Positions 1 to 11,378 of a stretch of DNA of 64,000 nt are shown here, piece after piece (the stretch's first letter is position 1; each line of letters opens with the position of its first letter). The DNA is from Bufo bufo (Eukaryota; Chordata; Amphibia; Anura; Bufonidae), in the NCBI RefSeq assembly GCF_905171765.1, contig NC_053392.1, positions 498,338,556 through 498,402,555 on the forward strand, in the 5' to 3' direction. Under the pieces are notes generated by a model. That model saw nothing but the letters and a program-made list of their open reading frames with translations, made no database searches and had not been told where the DNA came from. The translations under genes and the position numbers were made by a program.

Positions 1-28
1 AGCGCTTCTCAGCTGTCTGGCTGTGACA

Positions 29-43
29 GTACCCCTCCCTCTA
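29..43 (-). promoter_or_regulatory. Polypurine tract of the Gypsy element
   Basis: On the minus strand a run of A and G (AGAGGGAGGGGTAC) lies directly before TGTCACAG, the likely LTR start. This matches the plus-strand primer site that precedes the 3' LTR in Gypsy elements. Confidence 0.6.
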
Positions 44-2519
44 GGAGTGGACTCCGGACACTCAGAGCCCACCTTCTCAGGATGGGACCTATGGAAAGCC
101 CTGATGAGACGAGAGGCCTTAATGTCCGTCACTGGGACCCACATCCTCTCCTCAGGACCATAACCCTCCCAATGAACGAGGTACTAGAGGGAACCGCGGA
201 CAAGACGAGAATCCACAATCCTAGAGACCTGAAATTCAAGATTTCCATCAACCATAATCGGAGGAGGAGGCAAAGGCGAGGGTACAATAGATTGAACATA
301 AGGTTTCAATAAGGACTTATGAAAAACATTATGGATCTTCCAAGTCTGAGGAAGATCAAGACGGTAGGCAACAGGATTAATGACAGACAGGATCTTGTAA
401 GGCCCAATAAACCTAGGACCCAACTTCCAGGAGGGAACCTTCAATTTGATATTCTTGGTAGACAACCACACCAGATCACCAACATTCAGGTCCGGACCAG
501 GCACACGTCTCTTATCCGCCACACGCTTATATCTCTCACTCATGCTCTTTAGATTATCCTGAATCTTTTGCCAAATAGATGACAAAGACGAGGAGAATCT
601 GTCCTCATCAGGCAAACCAGAAGAGCCCTCTCCCGAGAAAGTCCCAAACTGCGGATGGAACCCATATGCACCAAAAAATGGTGACTTATCAGAGGACTCC
701 TGACGACGGTTATTTAAAGCAAACTCAGCAAGGGACAAAAAAGAACACCAATCCTCCTGATTCTCCGCCACAAAACAGCGCAGATATGTCTCCAGATTCT
801 GATTGACGCGCTCTGTCTGGCCATTCGACTGCGGATGGAAAGCAGAAGAGAATGACAACCGAACCCCCAAGCGAGAACAGAAAGCCTTCCAGAATCTGGA
901 AACAAACTGCGTGCCCCTATCAGAGACTATGTCTGAAGGAATCCCATGCAATTTGACAATGTGGTCAATAAATGCCTGCGCCAGCGTCTTAGCATTGGGC
1001 AAACCAGGAAAAGGGATAAAATGCACCATTTTGCTAAAACGGTCCACCACCACCAGAATCACAGACTTCCCCGAGGAACGAGGCAAGTCCGTTATGAAGT
1101 CCATGGACAGATGTGTCCAAGGACGGGAAGGAATGGGCAAAGGAAGGAGAGGACCTGATGGCCGTGAATGAGGGACCTTGGCACGAGCGCAAGTCTCGCA
1201 AGCTGCCACAAAACCCTCAACCGACTTACGAAGCGCAGGCCACCAGAATCTCCGAGCGATGAGATCCAGTGTGGCTCTTGCCCCCGGGTGCCCAGCAAGG
1301 ACCGTGTCGTGGTGTTCTTTAAAAATTTTGTGTCTCAAAGCGAGAGGCACAAACAACCTCCCAGGAGGACAAAGATCAGGAGCCTCTGACTGGGCTGCCT
1401 GCACCTCTGCCTCCAATTCAGGAAAAAGAGCAGAGACCACCACACCTTCAGCCAAAATGGGACCCGGGTCTTCAAAATTCCCACCTCCCGGAAAACAACG
1501 TGACAGGGCATCTGCCTTCACATTCTTAACCCCAGGGCGGAACGTAACAACAAAATTAAACCTTGAAAATAACAAAGACCATCTGGCCTGTCTCGGGTTC
1601 AGACGCTTGGCTGACTCTAAGTAGGCCAGATTTTTATGGTCAGTAAACACGGTAATAGGGTGTCTGGCTCCCTCTAGCCAATGGCGCCATTCCTCAAAAG
1701 CCAACTTGATGGCCAACAATTCCCTATCTCCCACATCATAATTTCTCTCTGCGGAGGAGAGTTTCTTTGAGAAAAAGGCACACGGTTGCCATTTGGCAGG
1801 AGAGAAACCCTGAGACAAGACCGCACCCACCCCTACCTCAGAAGCATCAACCTCAACTATGAAGGGTAACGAAATATCAGGTTGTACTAGGATGGGAGCG
1901 GAAGCAAAACTCTCCTTGATATTAGAAAAGGCCTTACGCGCCTCTACCGACCAGGAAGAAAAATCTACCCCCTTTCTGGTCATATCAGTGAGTGGTTTAA
2001 CAACAGAGGAATAATTCAAAATAAATTTCCTGTAATAATTGGCAAAGCCCAAAAAACGCATCAGCGCCTTCTGATTCTCAGGAAGCTCCCACTCAAGCAC
2101 AGCGCGGACCTTCTCGGGGTCCATTCGAAAACCAGAAGCGGAGACGAGAAACCCCAGAAATTGGATTTCTGGAACCGCAAACACACATTTTTCCAGTTTC
2201 GCGTATAATTTATTCTCCCGCAGGATGAGCAAGACCCTGACGTAAGTGTTCCTTATGAGTCTTAAAATCAGGAGAAAAAATCAAAATGTCATCCAAATAC
2301 ACTAATACAAATTTTCCCATTAAATGATAAAAAATGCTGTTGACGAAATGCTGAAAAACGGCTGGGGCATTCATCAAACCAAAAGGCATAACCAAATTCT
2401 CAAAATGGCCCTCAGGGGTATTGAAAGCCGTCTTCTATTCGTCTCCTTCTCTGACCCTAACCAGGTTGTATGCCCCTCTTAGGTCTAATTTGGAAAAGAC
2501 TTTAGCCCCAACAACCTGG
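44..2519 (-). pseudogene. pol: Gypsy pol: RT end, RNase H, integrase, chromodomain
   Basis: The polyprotein would copy element RNA into DNA and integrate it. The RT fragment shows [20 protein letters not shown] and the catalytic YLDD. RNase H follows (EVDASEVGVGAVLSQ, then TDHKNL). Integrase has an HHCC zinc region (GHPGARATL, then CETCARAK) and a DDE core beginning MDFITDLPRSSGK. The chromodomain reads [17 protein letters not shown]. Breaks: a TAG at 2435-2437 replaces the usual Trp after GDE; a one-base frameshift near 2237-2240 separates RT from the remainder; a TAG at 184-186 falls at the start of the chromodomain. The 682-codon open stretch 184-2232 is therefore only part of the original gene. 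Domain calls are firm; inactivity follows from the breaks. Confidence 0.9.
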
Positions 2520-3675
2520 TTAACCCCTTAGTGACCAAGCCTGTTTGGGCCTTTATGACCAAGCGTTTTTCTTCCTTTTTTTATGGTCTCGTTCCAAGAG
2601 CTATAACTTTTTTATTTTTTCATCTATATAGCTTTATGAGGGCTTGTTTTTTACGGGACAAGTTGTAGTTTTTAATGGCGCCATTTTGGGGTACACATAA
2701 CTTTCTGATTAACTTTTATTAACTCTTTCTGGGAGGGAGATGGGGAAAAATAGCAATACTGCCACTGCGTTTTTACATTATGCATTTTTTGGCGTTCATT
2801 TTTCGGTACAAATAACATAATATCTTTATTCTCTGGGTCAGTACGATTACAGTGATACTAAATACTTATAATTTTGTTTACGTTTTACTACTTTTTTTGC
2901 AATAAAACACCTTTTATTAACCCCAAAAATTATTTAGCATTGCCACTTCACAAGACCCATAACTTTTTTTTTTTTTTTTTTTATATGGAATTGTGTGAGG
3001 GCTTGATTTTTGAAAGACGACTTGTATTTTTCATGGGTATGATTTTGGAGTAAATGCCGCTTTTTGATCGCTTGTTGTTACGTTTTTTTTCGGTGGAAAC
3101 TAAGAATAAATTCGAAATTCTGTCTTTTTTTATTTTTTATTTTTTACGGCGTTCACCATAGGGGATAATTTATGTAATATTTATGTAGTCCCGGACGTTA
3201 CGGACGCGGCAATACCAAACATATGGGGGATATTTTCTTTTTGCAATTTTTTTCATTGAAAAGCGTATTTTCAATGGAAAAAAGGCATATTTTTTTTATT
3301 TTATGGAATTTTTTTAATTTAATAAATGTGTATTTTTTTTCTATTTTTTTTACTACTTAATAGTCCCACAAGGGGACTATAATATACAGTATTTTGATTG
3401 CTTTTTAAATGTAATGCATTATCTCTATAATGCATTGCATTTCAATAGCAATGCTATTCGAACATTGACCAGCAGGCTGCGCCAGAGAGGCACAGCCTGC
3501 TGGAAGTAACTAAAGACAGGCTCGGGCCCTCATCGGAAGCAAGGTAAGCTTCCCAGCACATCAGCACCCCGCGATCGCATTTTCGGGGTGCTGATGGGAG
3601 ACAGAGGGAGTCCGCTCCCTCTGTCACCACTTTACATGCAGCGGGCGCCATTGCGCCCGGCATGTAAAGGGTTAA
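2520..3675. mobile_element. TTAA-flanked non-autonomous DNA element (piggyBac-like)
   Basis: An AT-rich 1.15-kb block begins TTAACCCCTTAGTGACC and ends CATGTAAAGGGTTAA. The TTAA target with CCC...GGG ends is the piggyBac pattern. It has no coding capacity and many T homopolymers. The inverted ends are short, and only the CCC/GGG and a few more bases pair. It sits exactly at the broken end of the Gypsy RT. Family assignment rests on ends and target only. Confidence 0.55.
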
Positions 3676-3718
3676 ACAGTTTTGCAACAGCTGGAGGCAC
3701 GCTGGTTGGGAAACACTG

Positions 3719-4800
3719 TATTAGAGGGTTTTTTCACCCTAACCAAAAAGCCGTATTTATGGCCTAAATGTGACAGTCACTTATGCACGTGTAATCCCAG
3801 ATGTGCAGTAAATTGGAGGCTTTTTTCACCCCAGTAACCAAAAAGCCGTATTTATGGCCTAAATGTGACAGTCACTTATGCTTGTCTAATCCCAGATGTG
3901 CAGTATATTAGAGGGGTTTTTCACCCTAAGCCAAAAAGCTGTATTTCTGTCCTAAATGTGACAGTCACTTATGCACGTGTAATCCCAGATGTGCAGTATA
4001 TCAGAGCCTTTTTTCACCCCAGTATGCCAAAGCCGTATTTATGGCCTAAATGTGACAGTCACTTATGCACGTGTAATCCCAGATGTGCAGTATATTAGAG
4101 GGTTTTTTCACCCTAACCAAAAAGCCGTATTTATGTCCTAAATGTGACAGTCACTTATGCACGTGTAATCCCAGATGTGCAATATATTAGAGGCTTTTTT
4201 CACCCCAGTAACCAAAAGGCCATATTTATGGCCTAAATGTGACAGTCACTTATGCACGTGTAATCCCAGATGTGCAGTATATGAGAGGCTTTTTTCACCC
4301 CAGTAACCAAAAAGCCGTATTTATGGCCTAAATGTGACAGTCACTTATGCTTGTCTAATCCCAGATGTGCAGTATATTAAAGGGTTTTTTCACCCTAACC
4401 AAAAAGCTGTATTTCTGTAATAAATGTGACAGTCACTTATGCACGTGTAATCCCAGATGTGCAATATATTAGAGGTTTTTTTCACCCCAGTAACCAAAAA
4501 GCTGTATTTCTGTCCTAAATGTGACAGTCACTTATGCACGTGTAATCCCAGATGTGCAGTATATGAGAGGCTTTTTTCACCCCAGTATGCCAAAGCCGTA
4601 TTTATGGCCCAAGTGTGACAGTCACTTATGCACGTGTAATCCCAGATGTGCAGTATATTAGAGGGTTTTTTCACCCTAACCAAAAAGCTGTATTTCTGTC
4701 ATAAATGTGACAGTCACTTATGCATGTGTAATCCCAGATGTGCAGTATATGAGAGGCTTTTTTCACCCCAGTATGCCAAAGCTGTATTTCTGGACTTGAA
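3719..4800. repeat. 94-bp tandem satellite, about 11 copies
   Basis: A unit of 92-96 bp repeats about eleven times. Each unit carries GTGACAGTCAC, a perfect 11-bp palindrome around one A, followed by TTATGCACGTGTAATCCC. The phrases 'ttcaccctaacc' and 'ttcaccccagtaacc' partly alternate, hinting at a two-unit higher order. Short open frames across it are by-products of the repetition. Confidence 0.93.
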
Positions 4801-5330
4801 GATAGCCTGTGCTGGTACACTATCGTTGCATAAAATGGCTGCCGATCATGTATTGATATTGACTAACTGAAGAAAAAAAAGTTTGTTTTCAGCAGTAGTT
4901 GGCTCAGGGCAGGCTTAAAAAAATTGTGCACTGCACCCACAAAACACTTTTCTGTAGATCGCTGAGTACATAAACCAGTTCTTGATAAGATTGCTCCCTG
5001 ATCTCTCCCTCACAGCAGCTGCAGCCTCTCCCTACACTAATCCGAGCAGAATGACGGGCGGCGCTACGTGACTCCAGCTTAAATAGAGGCTGGGTCACAT
5101 GCTGCAGTTGGCCAATCACAGCCATGTCAATAGTAGGCATGGCTGTGATGGCCTTTTGGGGAAAGTAGTATGACGCTTGTTTATTGGCTGCTGTGCAACC
5201 TTTCAAAAAGCGGCAAGAAAGCGCCGAACACCGAACCCAAACTTTTACGTAAATGTTCGGGTCCGGGCGCCGAAAAACCTAAAGTTCGGTACGAACCCGA
5301 ACTTTACAGTTCGGGTTCGCTCAACTTTAC
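4801..5330. mobile_element. Probable right end of a hAT-like element carrying the satellite
   Basis: After the array the sequence holds AAAATGGCTGCC and CCTCTCCCTACACT. Both strings also occur between the minisatellite and the right end of the 6.6-kb hAT element (34229-34271). It then ends in interspersed inverted GTTCGGGT and CGAACCCG strings, as subterminal hAT regions do. No matching left end or target duplication was found, so this is an inferred fragment. Confidence 0.4.
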
Positions 5331-6116
5331 ATACCAGTACTTGGTAAGGAGGGGCGGGATAGTGGCAACGATGTTTAGCCACGCTCAGTTCCTCCAATTG
5401 GTCCAAGCTGACAGTGCCCTCTCCCTTCCCCTTACCAGGGCGCATCCCTAATTAAGGAGCAGAACCCGGCGGGCACGTACGGCCATCTCAGTGCCGATAC
5501 GTTTACCGCCGATGCCAATATTTAGCTAGACTTTTGCCTCTCAGACCCCTGCCCAGCTTCTGACAAAGTGTCTGGCCCAAAGGACACAGAAACGTGTCGA
5601 TCGGGCTGAGAGAACTCAGATCAGGTAGCCATTCTGGTAGCTGTCTAGATAATTATTGCGCTCCACTGCATACCGATACAGGAACCTGATAGAAGTGAGG
5701 TTCTCTGTGTTAATAGCACCCCTGAGTCACGGCTCAATACTGGCCATATGGAGGGGTGCTAATGTAAGTGGGGTAGCAATTTGGATGCTCCTGACCAGCC
5801 AAGGAACTATCCCATTTAAATAGGGATCATTCTTTGTTCTGATACAAGCTGAGTCTGATTGTATCCAGCAGATAGTGCTACAGGTGATATTTGAATATAC
5901 ACCACACACCTGTTGGCACCCGATATTTTAGAAATAAAGCTTACACACCCAGGTCAGGGTCAGTAGTACCTATATAGACCCTCCATCTGTGTGAAGACTG
6001 GTAGTGTGATAGCGGGTGATCTGTTGCGTTATCCCACTCTCCACGCAATCCCACAAGTGCCTGTCTCTTAATCATAGAGAACCAAGGATTCGCCCGTTTT
6101 AGATTTACTTACCAAT
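5331..6116. other. Unassigned stretch with a hammerhead-like motif
   Basis: No gene is visible. At 5559-5604 TGACAAA is followed by a short hairpin (GTGTC/GACAC) and then AGAAACGTGTCG, the layout of the degenerate hammerhead motifs in Penelope pseudo-LTRs. An AATAAA lies near 5932. It may be a pseudo-LTR fragment of a Penelope-like element. Confidence 0.3.
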
Positions 6117-7451
6117 AAACATAGAAACATAGAATGTGTCGGCAGATAAGAACCATTTGGCCCATCTAGTCTGCCCAATATACTGAATACTATGAATAGC
6201 CCTTGGCCCTATCTTATATGAAGGATGGCCTTATGCCTATCCCATGCATGCTTAAACTCCTTTACTGTATTTGCAGCTACCACTTCTGCAGGAAGGCGAT
6301 TCCATGCATCCACTACTCTCTCAGTAAAGTAATACTTCCTGATATTACTTTTAAACCTTTGCCCCTCTAATTTAAAACTATGTCTTCTTGTAGCAGTTTT
6401 TCTTCTTTTAAATATTCTCCCCTCTTTTACCTTGTTGATTCCCTTTATGTATTTAAAAGTTTCTATCATATCCCCTCTGTCTCGTCTTTCTTCCAAGCTA
6501 TACATGTTAAGGTCCATTAATCTTTCCTGGTAAGTTTTATCCTGCAATCCATGTACTAGTTTAGTAGCTCTTCTCTAAACTCTCTCCAAAGTATCAATAT
6601 CCTTCTGGAGATATGGTCTCCAGTACTGAGCACAATACTTCAAATGAGGTCTCACTAATGCTCTGTAGAGCGGCATGAGCACCTCCCTCTTTCTACTGGT
6701 AATTCCTCTCCCTATACACCCAAGCATTCTGCTAGCATTTCCTGCTGCTCTATGACATTGTCTGCCTACCTTTAAGTCTTCTGAAATAATGACCCCTAAA
6801 TCCCTTTCCTCAGATACTGAGGTTAGGACTGTATCACTGATTTTATATTCTGCTCTTGGGTTTTTACGCCCCAGGTGCATTATCTTGCACTTATCAACAT
6901 TAAATTTTAGTTGCCAGATTTTTGACCATTCCTCTAGTTTTCATAAATCCTTTTCAATTTGGTGTATCCCTCCAGGAACATCAACCCTGTCAGGAACATC
7001 AACCCTGTTACAAATCTTTGTGTCATCTGCAAAAAGACACACCTTACCATCGAGGCCTTCTGCAATTTCGCTGATAAAGATATTAAACAATATGGGTCCC
7101 AGAACAGATCCCTGAGGTACCCCACTGGTAACAAGACCATGGTCTGAATATACTCCATTGACTACAACCCTCTGTTGTCTGTTCCTCAGCCACTGCCTAA
7201 TCCATTCAACAATATGGGAGTCCAAGCCCAAAGACTCTAATTTATTGATTAGCCTTCTATGTGGGACAGTATCAAAAGCCTTACTAAAGTCTAGATAAGC
7301 GATGTCTACTGCACCTCCGCCATATATTATTTTAGTCACCTAATCAAAAAAATCTATAAGATTAGTTTGACATGATCTCCCTGAAGTAAACCCATGCTGT
7401 TTTTCGTCTTTCAATCCATGGGATTTTAGATGTTCCACAATCCTCTCCTAA
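6117..7451 (-). mobile_element. CR1 LINE, 5'-truncated
   Basis: On the minus strand the 3' end reads ATTCTATGTTTCTATG, the paired octamer that ends CR1 elements. Upstream lies a CR1-type reverse transcriptase. The copy starts abruptly at about 7451, a normal 5' truncation for target-primed insertion. Confidence 0.9.
6209..7451 (-). pseudogene. CR1 reverse transcriptase, C-terminal half
   Basis: Reading leftwards: a helix ending in LIDFF, then YLDFSKAFDTVPHRRL, SGVPQGSVLGPILF and the catalytic FADDTK of the polymerase, then a thumb and C-terminal region (RDLGVIISEDLK, ALVRPHLKYC, TFKYIKGIN, VVDAWNRLPAEVV). These are conserved blocks of CR1 ORF2. Breaks include a TAG just before VTKII near 7340, a frameshift around 6885-6950 and a frameshift near 6550-6575. 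A 20-bp tandem duplication (CAGGAACATCAACCCTGT twice, 6974-7010) repeats the residues RVDVP. Endonuclease and ORF1 are absent because of truncation. Confidence 0.9.
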
Positions 7452-7660
7452 TAAATAAAGGTTTATTATTTTAGTTTTAACCGTTCTTCAGCCAGTGACA
7501 CACGGTTTAGACACTACCATAATGACAGGCAGAGGAGTGAAACAGGTGACCGGGGCCCTGTATGGACAGGAAGGGTGAACACAGCAATTAGGTGGAAGGG
7601 GCTCTGGTGGCAAGAGGTCTGTGATGGGCAGTAATAGAAGATAGGAGGGGTGGAACAGGA
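7452..7660. other. Short unassigned spacer
   Basis: This lies between the truncated CR1 and the minisatellite. Nothing recognisable. Confidence 0.4.
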
Positions 7661-8160
7661 CAGGGCCTGAATGAGCATCTGATATGGGGGAGGGTCTGAG
7701 CAACTGATATGGGGGCCTGTCTGAGCAACTGACATATGGGGGGCCTGAATGAGCATCTGATATGGGGGCCCTGAGATTCTTATATGGGGGTCTAAATGAG
7801 CATCTGATACGAACGAGGGCCTGAGCATCTCATATGGGGGGTCTGAGCAACTGATATGGGGGGTCTGTCTGAGCTTTTGGGGGCCTGAATAAGCATCTGT
7901 TATGGGGGGGGCTGAGCATATGGGGGCCTGAATGAGCCTCTGATATGGGGGGATCTGAGCAACTAATATGGGGGGGTCTGAGCAACTGATGTGGGGTCTG
8001 TCTGAGCTTCTCATGGGGGCCTGAATGAGCATCTGATAAGGGGAGGTGGGTGCGGGCAGAGCTTCTCATATGAGGACCTGAATGAGCATCTGATATGGGG
8101 GGCCTAAGCATCTTATATGAGGTTGTGAGCATCTGTATGAGCATATGGATCTGAAAGGAA
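7660..8160. repeat. G-rich minisatellite, GAGCATCTGATATGGGGG type
   Basis: Degenerate units of roughly 20-40 bp built from 'gagcatctgatatgggggcctgaat' run for 500 bp on the plus strand. G runs of four to seven make the strand guanine-rich. Minus-strand open frames here are proline-rich artefacts. Confidence 0.8.
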
Positions 8161-8700
8161 AGGGTGTATTTTTGTATTGTCACACATAATAGAGGGTATT
8201 TTTGTGCTGGTGCACATTGTAAGGGGGCATTTTTCTACTGGCACACATTATAAAGAGAATTACTACTGAGGGACTATGGGGAACATGATTACTAGCATGG
8301 GCACAATGTGGGCGTTATTACTATTGGGGGCACTGGTAACACTGATCGCACTCTGGCAGATAATTATTTCTATTGTAGGGACTTTGGGGAGCACTATTAC
8401 TGTCTGGGGCACTGTGGCACACTCTCAGCTTAAAGCAATTATTTTTGGGGGTAAATATGGATACTGGGCACAGTATATTTTTATTTTGTTAGTTTGTCAT
8501 TGTTATTTTATTTATTTATTTATTTATCATCTTTTTGTTAAACTCTGCAGAGACCAGAGACGACTGAAATAAGTCATCATGGCGGTTTGGTCTGAATGGA
8601 GAAGATGAGGAAAGAGAACATCTACATCAGAGAAGACATCACTGGATGTAAGAAATTCAATATGTGTGCTGTATTCTCCTGTATGTTTGTAGCGCTGTGT
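8161..8700 (+). repeat. G-rich dispersed repeat family, copy A (3' part)
   Basis: The segment 'ggggcactggtaacactgatcgc...tctggcagataattatttc' and the end 'gaggaaagagaacatctacatca...gacatcactggatgtaag' recur at 12750-13260 and 16190-16670 in the same order and orientation. Copy A lacks the 5' GC-rich part seen in copies B and C. It has no protein-coding signature. Class unknown. Confidence 0.75.
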
Positions 8701-9299
8701 GTAACGGTTTCCGAGTTAACAGTAGGGCTCGAGGGAAAAGGTTAAGTTGAGAATCTGGCATGGGGGCACCATTTAAATTTTTTCCTCTGGTAGCAAAAAG
8801 GCTAGGTGCACCCCGGCCGTTGCTACAAAGCACTAAGGGAAAGGGGGGGTGGCGCACTGGCAGATTCTTTGCACAGGAGACCTCTGCTGTCTGTGTCCTT
8901 CCCTGGGGCAAGGTCTGTACTTGCTGCAGTGAAATTGCCATATTGCATGGGCTGTATTTACTGCAAGGAATAATTAACATGCCATGGTTTGTAACATAAA
9001 AGCAAAAAAGGTGGGCTGTGCAGGTGAGAGAATCTACCACAATGAGGACAAAATAAAAAACTTATAAGAGCTGTTAGGGTTCATATAGCAGCAGAAATGT
9101 ATTATGCTAATTCAAAAATGATTACTGTCGGTGGGCTTGCGGTTTTGGGTGCAAAAAAATCAGCACAGAAATTCATGTGGATCTTCTACACTTTCACCCG
9201 CATGAGCCAAATTACGCTAGAAATCTATGTGATAAATCATTGCTTTACTTCCTAAACTTGGGCCTCCTGTGATATTTAACGTCTTTCCTCGCTGCCTCC
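8701..9299. other. Unassigned non-coding stretch
   Basis: No gene or repeat end recognised. The only open frames are short and overlap each other on opposite strands. Confidence 0.4.
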
Positions 9300-9780
9300 A
9301 AGAGATTGCTATTGGACATTACAGAGAGAAGATATAAGAGGAGAGGACTATAACTCCCAGCATGTCCAGGCTGATGTTATGTGATATCAGAAGACATTAC
9401 AGGGAAGAGGTATGTGAGGAGTAAGACCGGAAGCAATGTTAGAAAAGCGTGGTTGAAGCTTGGAACAAGCTCTCAGCAGATGTGGTTGGGAAATCTACAG
9501 TAAATGAATTTAAACATGCCTGGGATAAACACGTCCATCCAAAGAGAAAAAAAATAAAAAATAATATAAGGGCAGACAAGATGGACCAGGTCATTTTTTA
9601 TTTTGTCAATCTTTTATGCTTACTATATTAAGAGAGGACTACAACTCACAGCATGTCCAGGCTGATGTTATGTGATATCAGAGGACAAAACAGGGATGAG
9701 GTATAAGAGGAGAGAACTACAACTCCCAACATGTCCACACTTCTTATATGATATCAGCAGTGTCGTAGCGGGGGGGGGGC
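9300..9780. repeat. Tandem array, ACTACAACTCCCAGCATGTCC type
   Basis: Degenerate units of about 75-90 bp contain 'aactcccagcatgtccaggctgatgttatgtgatatcag'. The same array follows copy B at 13560-14060, so this is a downstream component of the same larger repeat. It is interrupted by a CR1 scrap and then by the Tc1 insertion at 9788. Confidence 0.75.
9432..9635 (+). mobile_element. CR1 3' fragment
   Basis: The plus-strand translation VVEAWNKLSADVVGKSTV followed by NEFKHAWDKH matches the C-terminal tail seen in the CR1 copy at 6209 (VVDAWNRLPAEVVAANTV), then gives 'gcagacaagatggacca' as in CR1 3' regions. It covers only about 200 bp and is inserted within the tandem array. Confidence 0.75.
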
Positions 9781-9787
9781 AATTTTA

Positions 9788-11377
9788 CAAACCGGATTCC
9801 AAAAAAGTTGGGACACTAAACAAATTGTGAATAAAAACTGAATGCAATGATGTGGAGATGGCAAATGTCAATATTTTATTTGTAATAGAACGTAGATGAC
9901 AGATCAAACATTTAATCCGAGTAAATGTATCATTTTAAAGGAAAAATACGTTGATTCAAAATTTCACGGTGTCAACAAATCTCAAAAAAGTTGGGACAAG
10001 TAGCAATAAGAGGCTGGAAAAAGTAAATTTGAGCATAACGAAGAGCTGGAAGACCAAATAACACTAATTAGGTCAATTGGCAACATGATTGGGTATAAAA
10101 AGAGCTTCTCAGAGTGGCAGTGTCTCTCAGAAGCCAAGATGGGTAGAGGATCACCAATTCCCACAATGTTGCACAGAAAGATAGTGGAGCAATATCAGAA
10201 AGGTGTTACCCAGCGAAAAATTGCAAAGACTTTGCATCTATCATCATCAACTGTGCATAACATCATCCGAAGATTCTGAGAATCTGGAACAATCTCTGTG
10301 CGTAAGGGTCAAGGCCGTAAAACCATACTGGATGCCCGTGATCTCCGGGCCCTTAAACGACACTGCACCACAAACAGGAATGCTACTGTAAAGGAAATCA
10401 CAGAATGGGCTCAGGAATACTTCCAGAAACCATTGTCAGTGAACACAATCCACCGTGCCATCCGCCGTTGCCAGCTGAAACTCTACAGTGCAAAGAAGAA
10501 GCCATTTCTAAGCAAGATCCACAAGCTCAGGCGTTTTCACTGGGCCAGGGATCATTTAAAATGGAGTGTGGCAAAATGGAAGACTGTTCTGTGGTCAGAC
10601 GAGTCACGATTCAAAGTTCTTTTTGGAAATCTGGGACGCCATGTCATCCGGACCAAAGAGGACAAGGACAACCCAAGTTGTTATCAACGCTCAGTTCAGA
10701 AGCCTGCATCTCTGATGGTATGGGGTTGCATAAGTGCGTGTGGCATGGGCAGCTTGCATGTCTGGAAAGGCACCATCAATGCAGAAAAATATATTCAGGT
10801 TCTAGAACAACATATGCTCCCATCCAGACGTCATCTCTTTCAGGGAAGACCCTGCATTTTTCAACAAGATAATGCCAGACCACATTCTGCATCAATCACA
10901 ACATCATGGCTGCGTAGGAGAAGGATCCGGGTACTGAAATGGCCAGTCTGCAGTCCAGATCTTTCACCTATAGAGAACATTTGGCGCATCATAAAGAGGA
11001 AGGTGCAACAAAGAAGGCCCAAGACGATTGAACAGTTAGAGGCCTGTATTAGACAAGAATGGGAGAGCATTCCTATTTCTAAACTTGAGAAACTGGTCTC
11101 CTCGGTCCCCAGACGTCTGTTGAGTGTTGTAAGAAGAAGGGGAGATGCCACAGTGGTGAAAATGGCCTTGTCCCAACTTTTTGGGGATTTGTTGACACCA
11201 TGAAATTCTGATTCAACATATTTTCCCCTTAAAATGGTACATTTTCTCAGTTTAAACTTTTGTTCCGTGATTTGTTGTATTCTGAATAATATATTAGAAT
11301 TTGGCACCTCCACATCATTGCATTCAGTTTTTATTCACGATTTGTATAGTGTCCCAACTTTTTTGGAATCCGGTTTG
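9788..11377 (+). mobile_element. Tc1-type DNA transposon, nearly intact, 1590 bp
   Basis: TA dinucleotides at 9786 and 11378 flank ends CAAACCGGATTCC and GGAATCCGGTTTG. Each end has about 220 bp of inverted repeat holding two copies of AAAAAGTTGGGAC (outer near 9804, inner near 9985; matching pair at right near 11170 and 11352). This is the IR/DR arrangement of Sleeping Beauty-like Tc1 elements. One transposase gene lies inside. It inserted into the edge of the G-rich repeat family, splitting the array from copy B. Confidence 0.95.
10139..11203 (+). pseudogene. Tc1 transposase, one nonsense mutation
   Basis: This would cut and paste the element through its terminal repeats in the nucleus. 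It is 354 codons from ATG 10139, the normal length for the family. Residues 1-110 hold two helix-turn-helix units (VTQRKIAKTLHLSSSTVHNI, then TVKEITEWAQ). The DDE triad is complete: D in LWSDESRF, D in FQQDNARPH, E in LSPIENIW with 34 residues between the last two. One in-frame TGA at 10277-10279 (codon 47) sits where related proteins have Arg, so it is a CGA to TGA change. Everything else is open. The start was chosen because it restores full length and lies just before a conserved N-terminus. Confidence 0.93.
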
Positions 11378-11378
11378 T

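Larger units (their letters stand above)
1..2519 (-). mobile_element. Ty3/Gypsy chromovirus LTR retrotransposon, 3' part
   Basis: The minus strand reads, 5' to 3', the end of a reverse transcriptase, RNase H, integrase, a chromodomain, a purine-rich tract and then TGTCACAG at position 28, which looks like the first bases of the 3' LTR running out of the window. The RT-RH-IN order plus a C-terminal chromodomain defines chromovirus Gypsy elements. The upstream end stops at a TTAA-flanked insertion at 2520, and I cannot find the rest of RT, gag or the 5' LTR beyond it. Several stops and a frameshift make it inactive. Confidence 0.9.

Noticed and set aside
7514..8183. Proline/His-rich minus-strand frames
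   Set aside because: Product of the G-rich minisatellite at 7660-8160.
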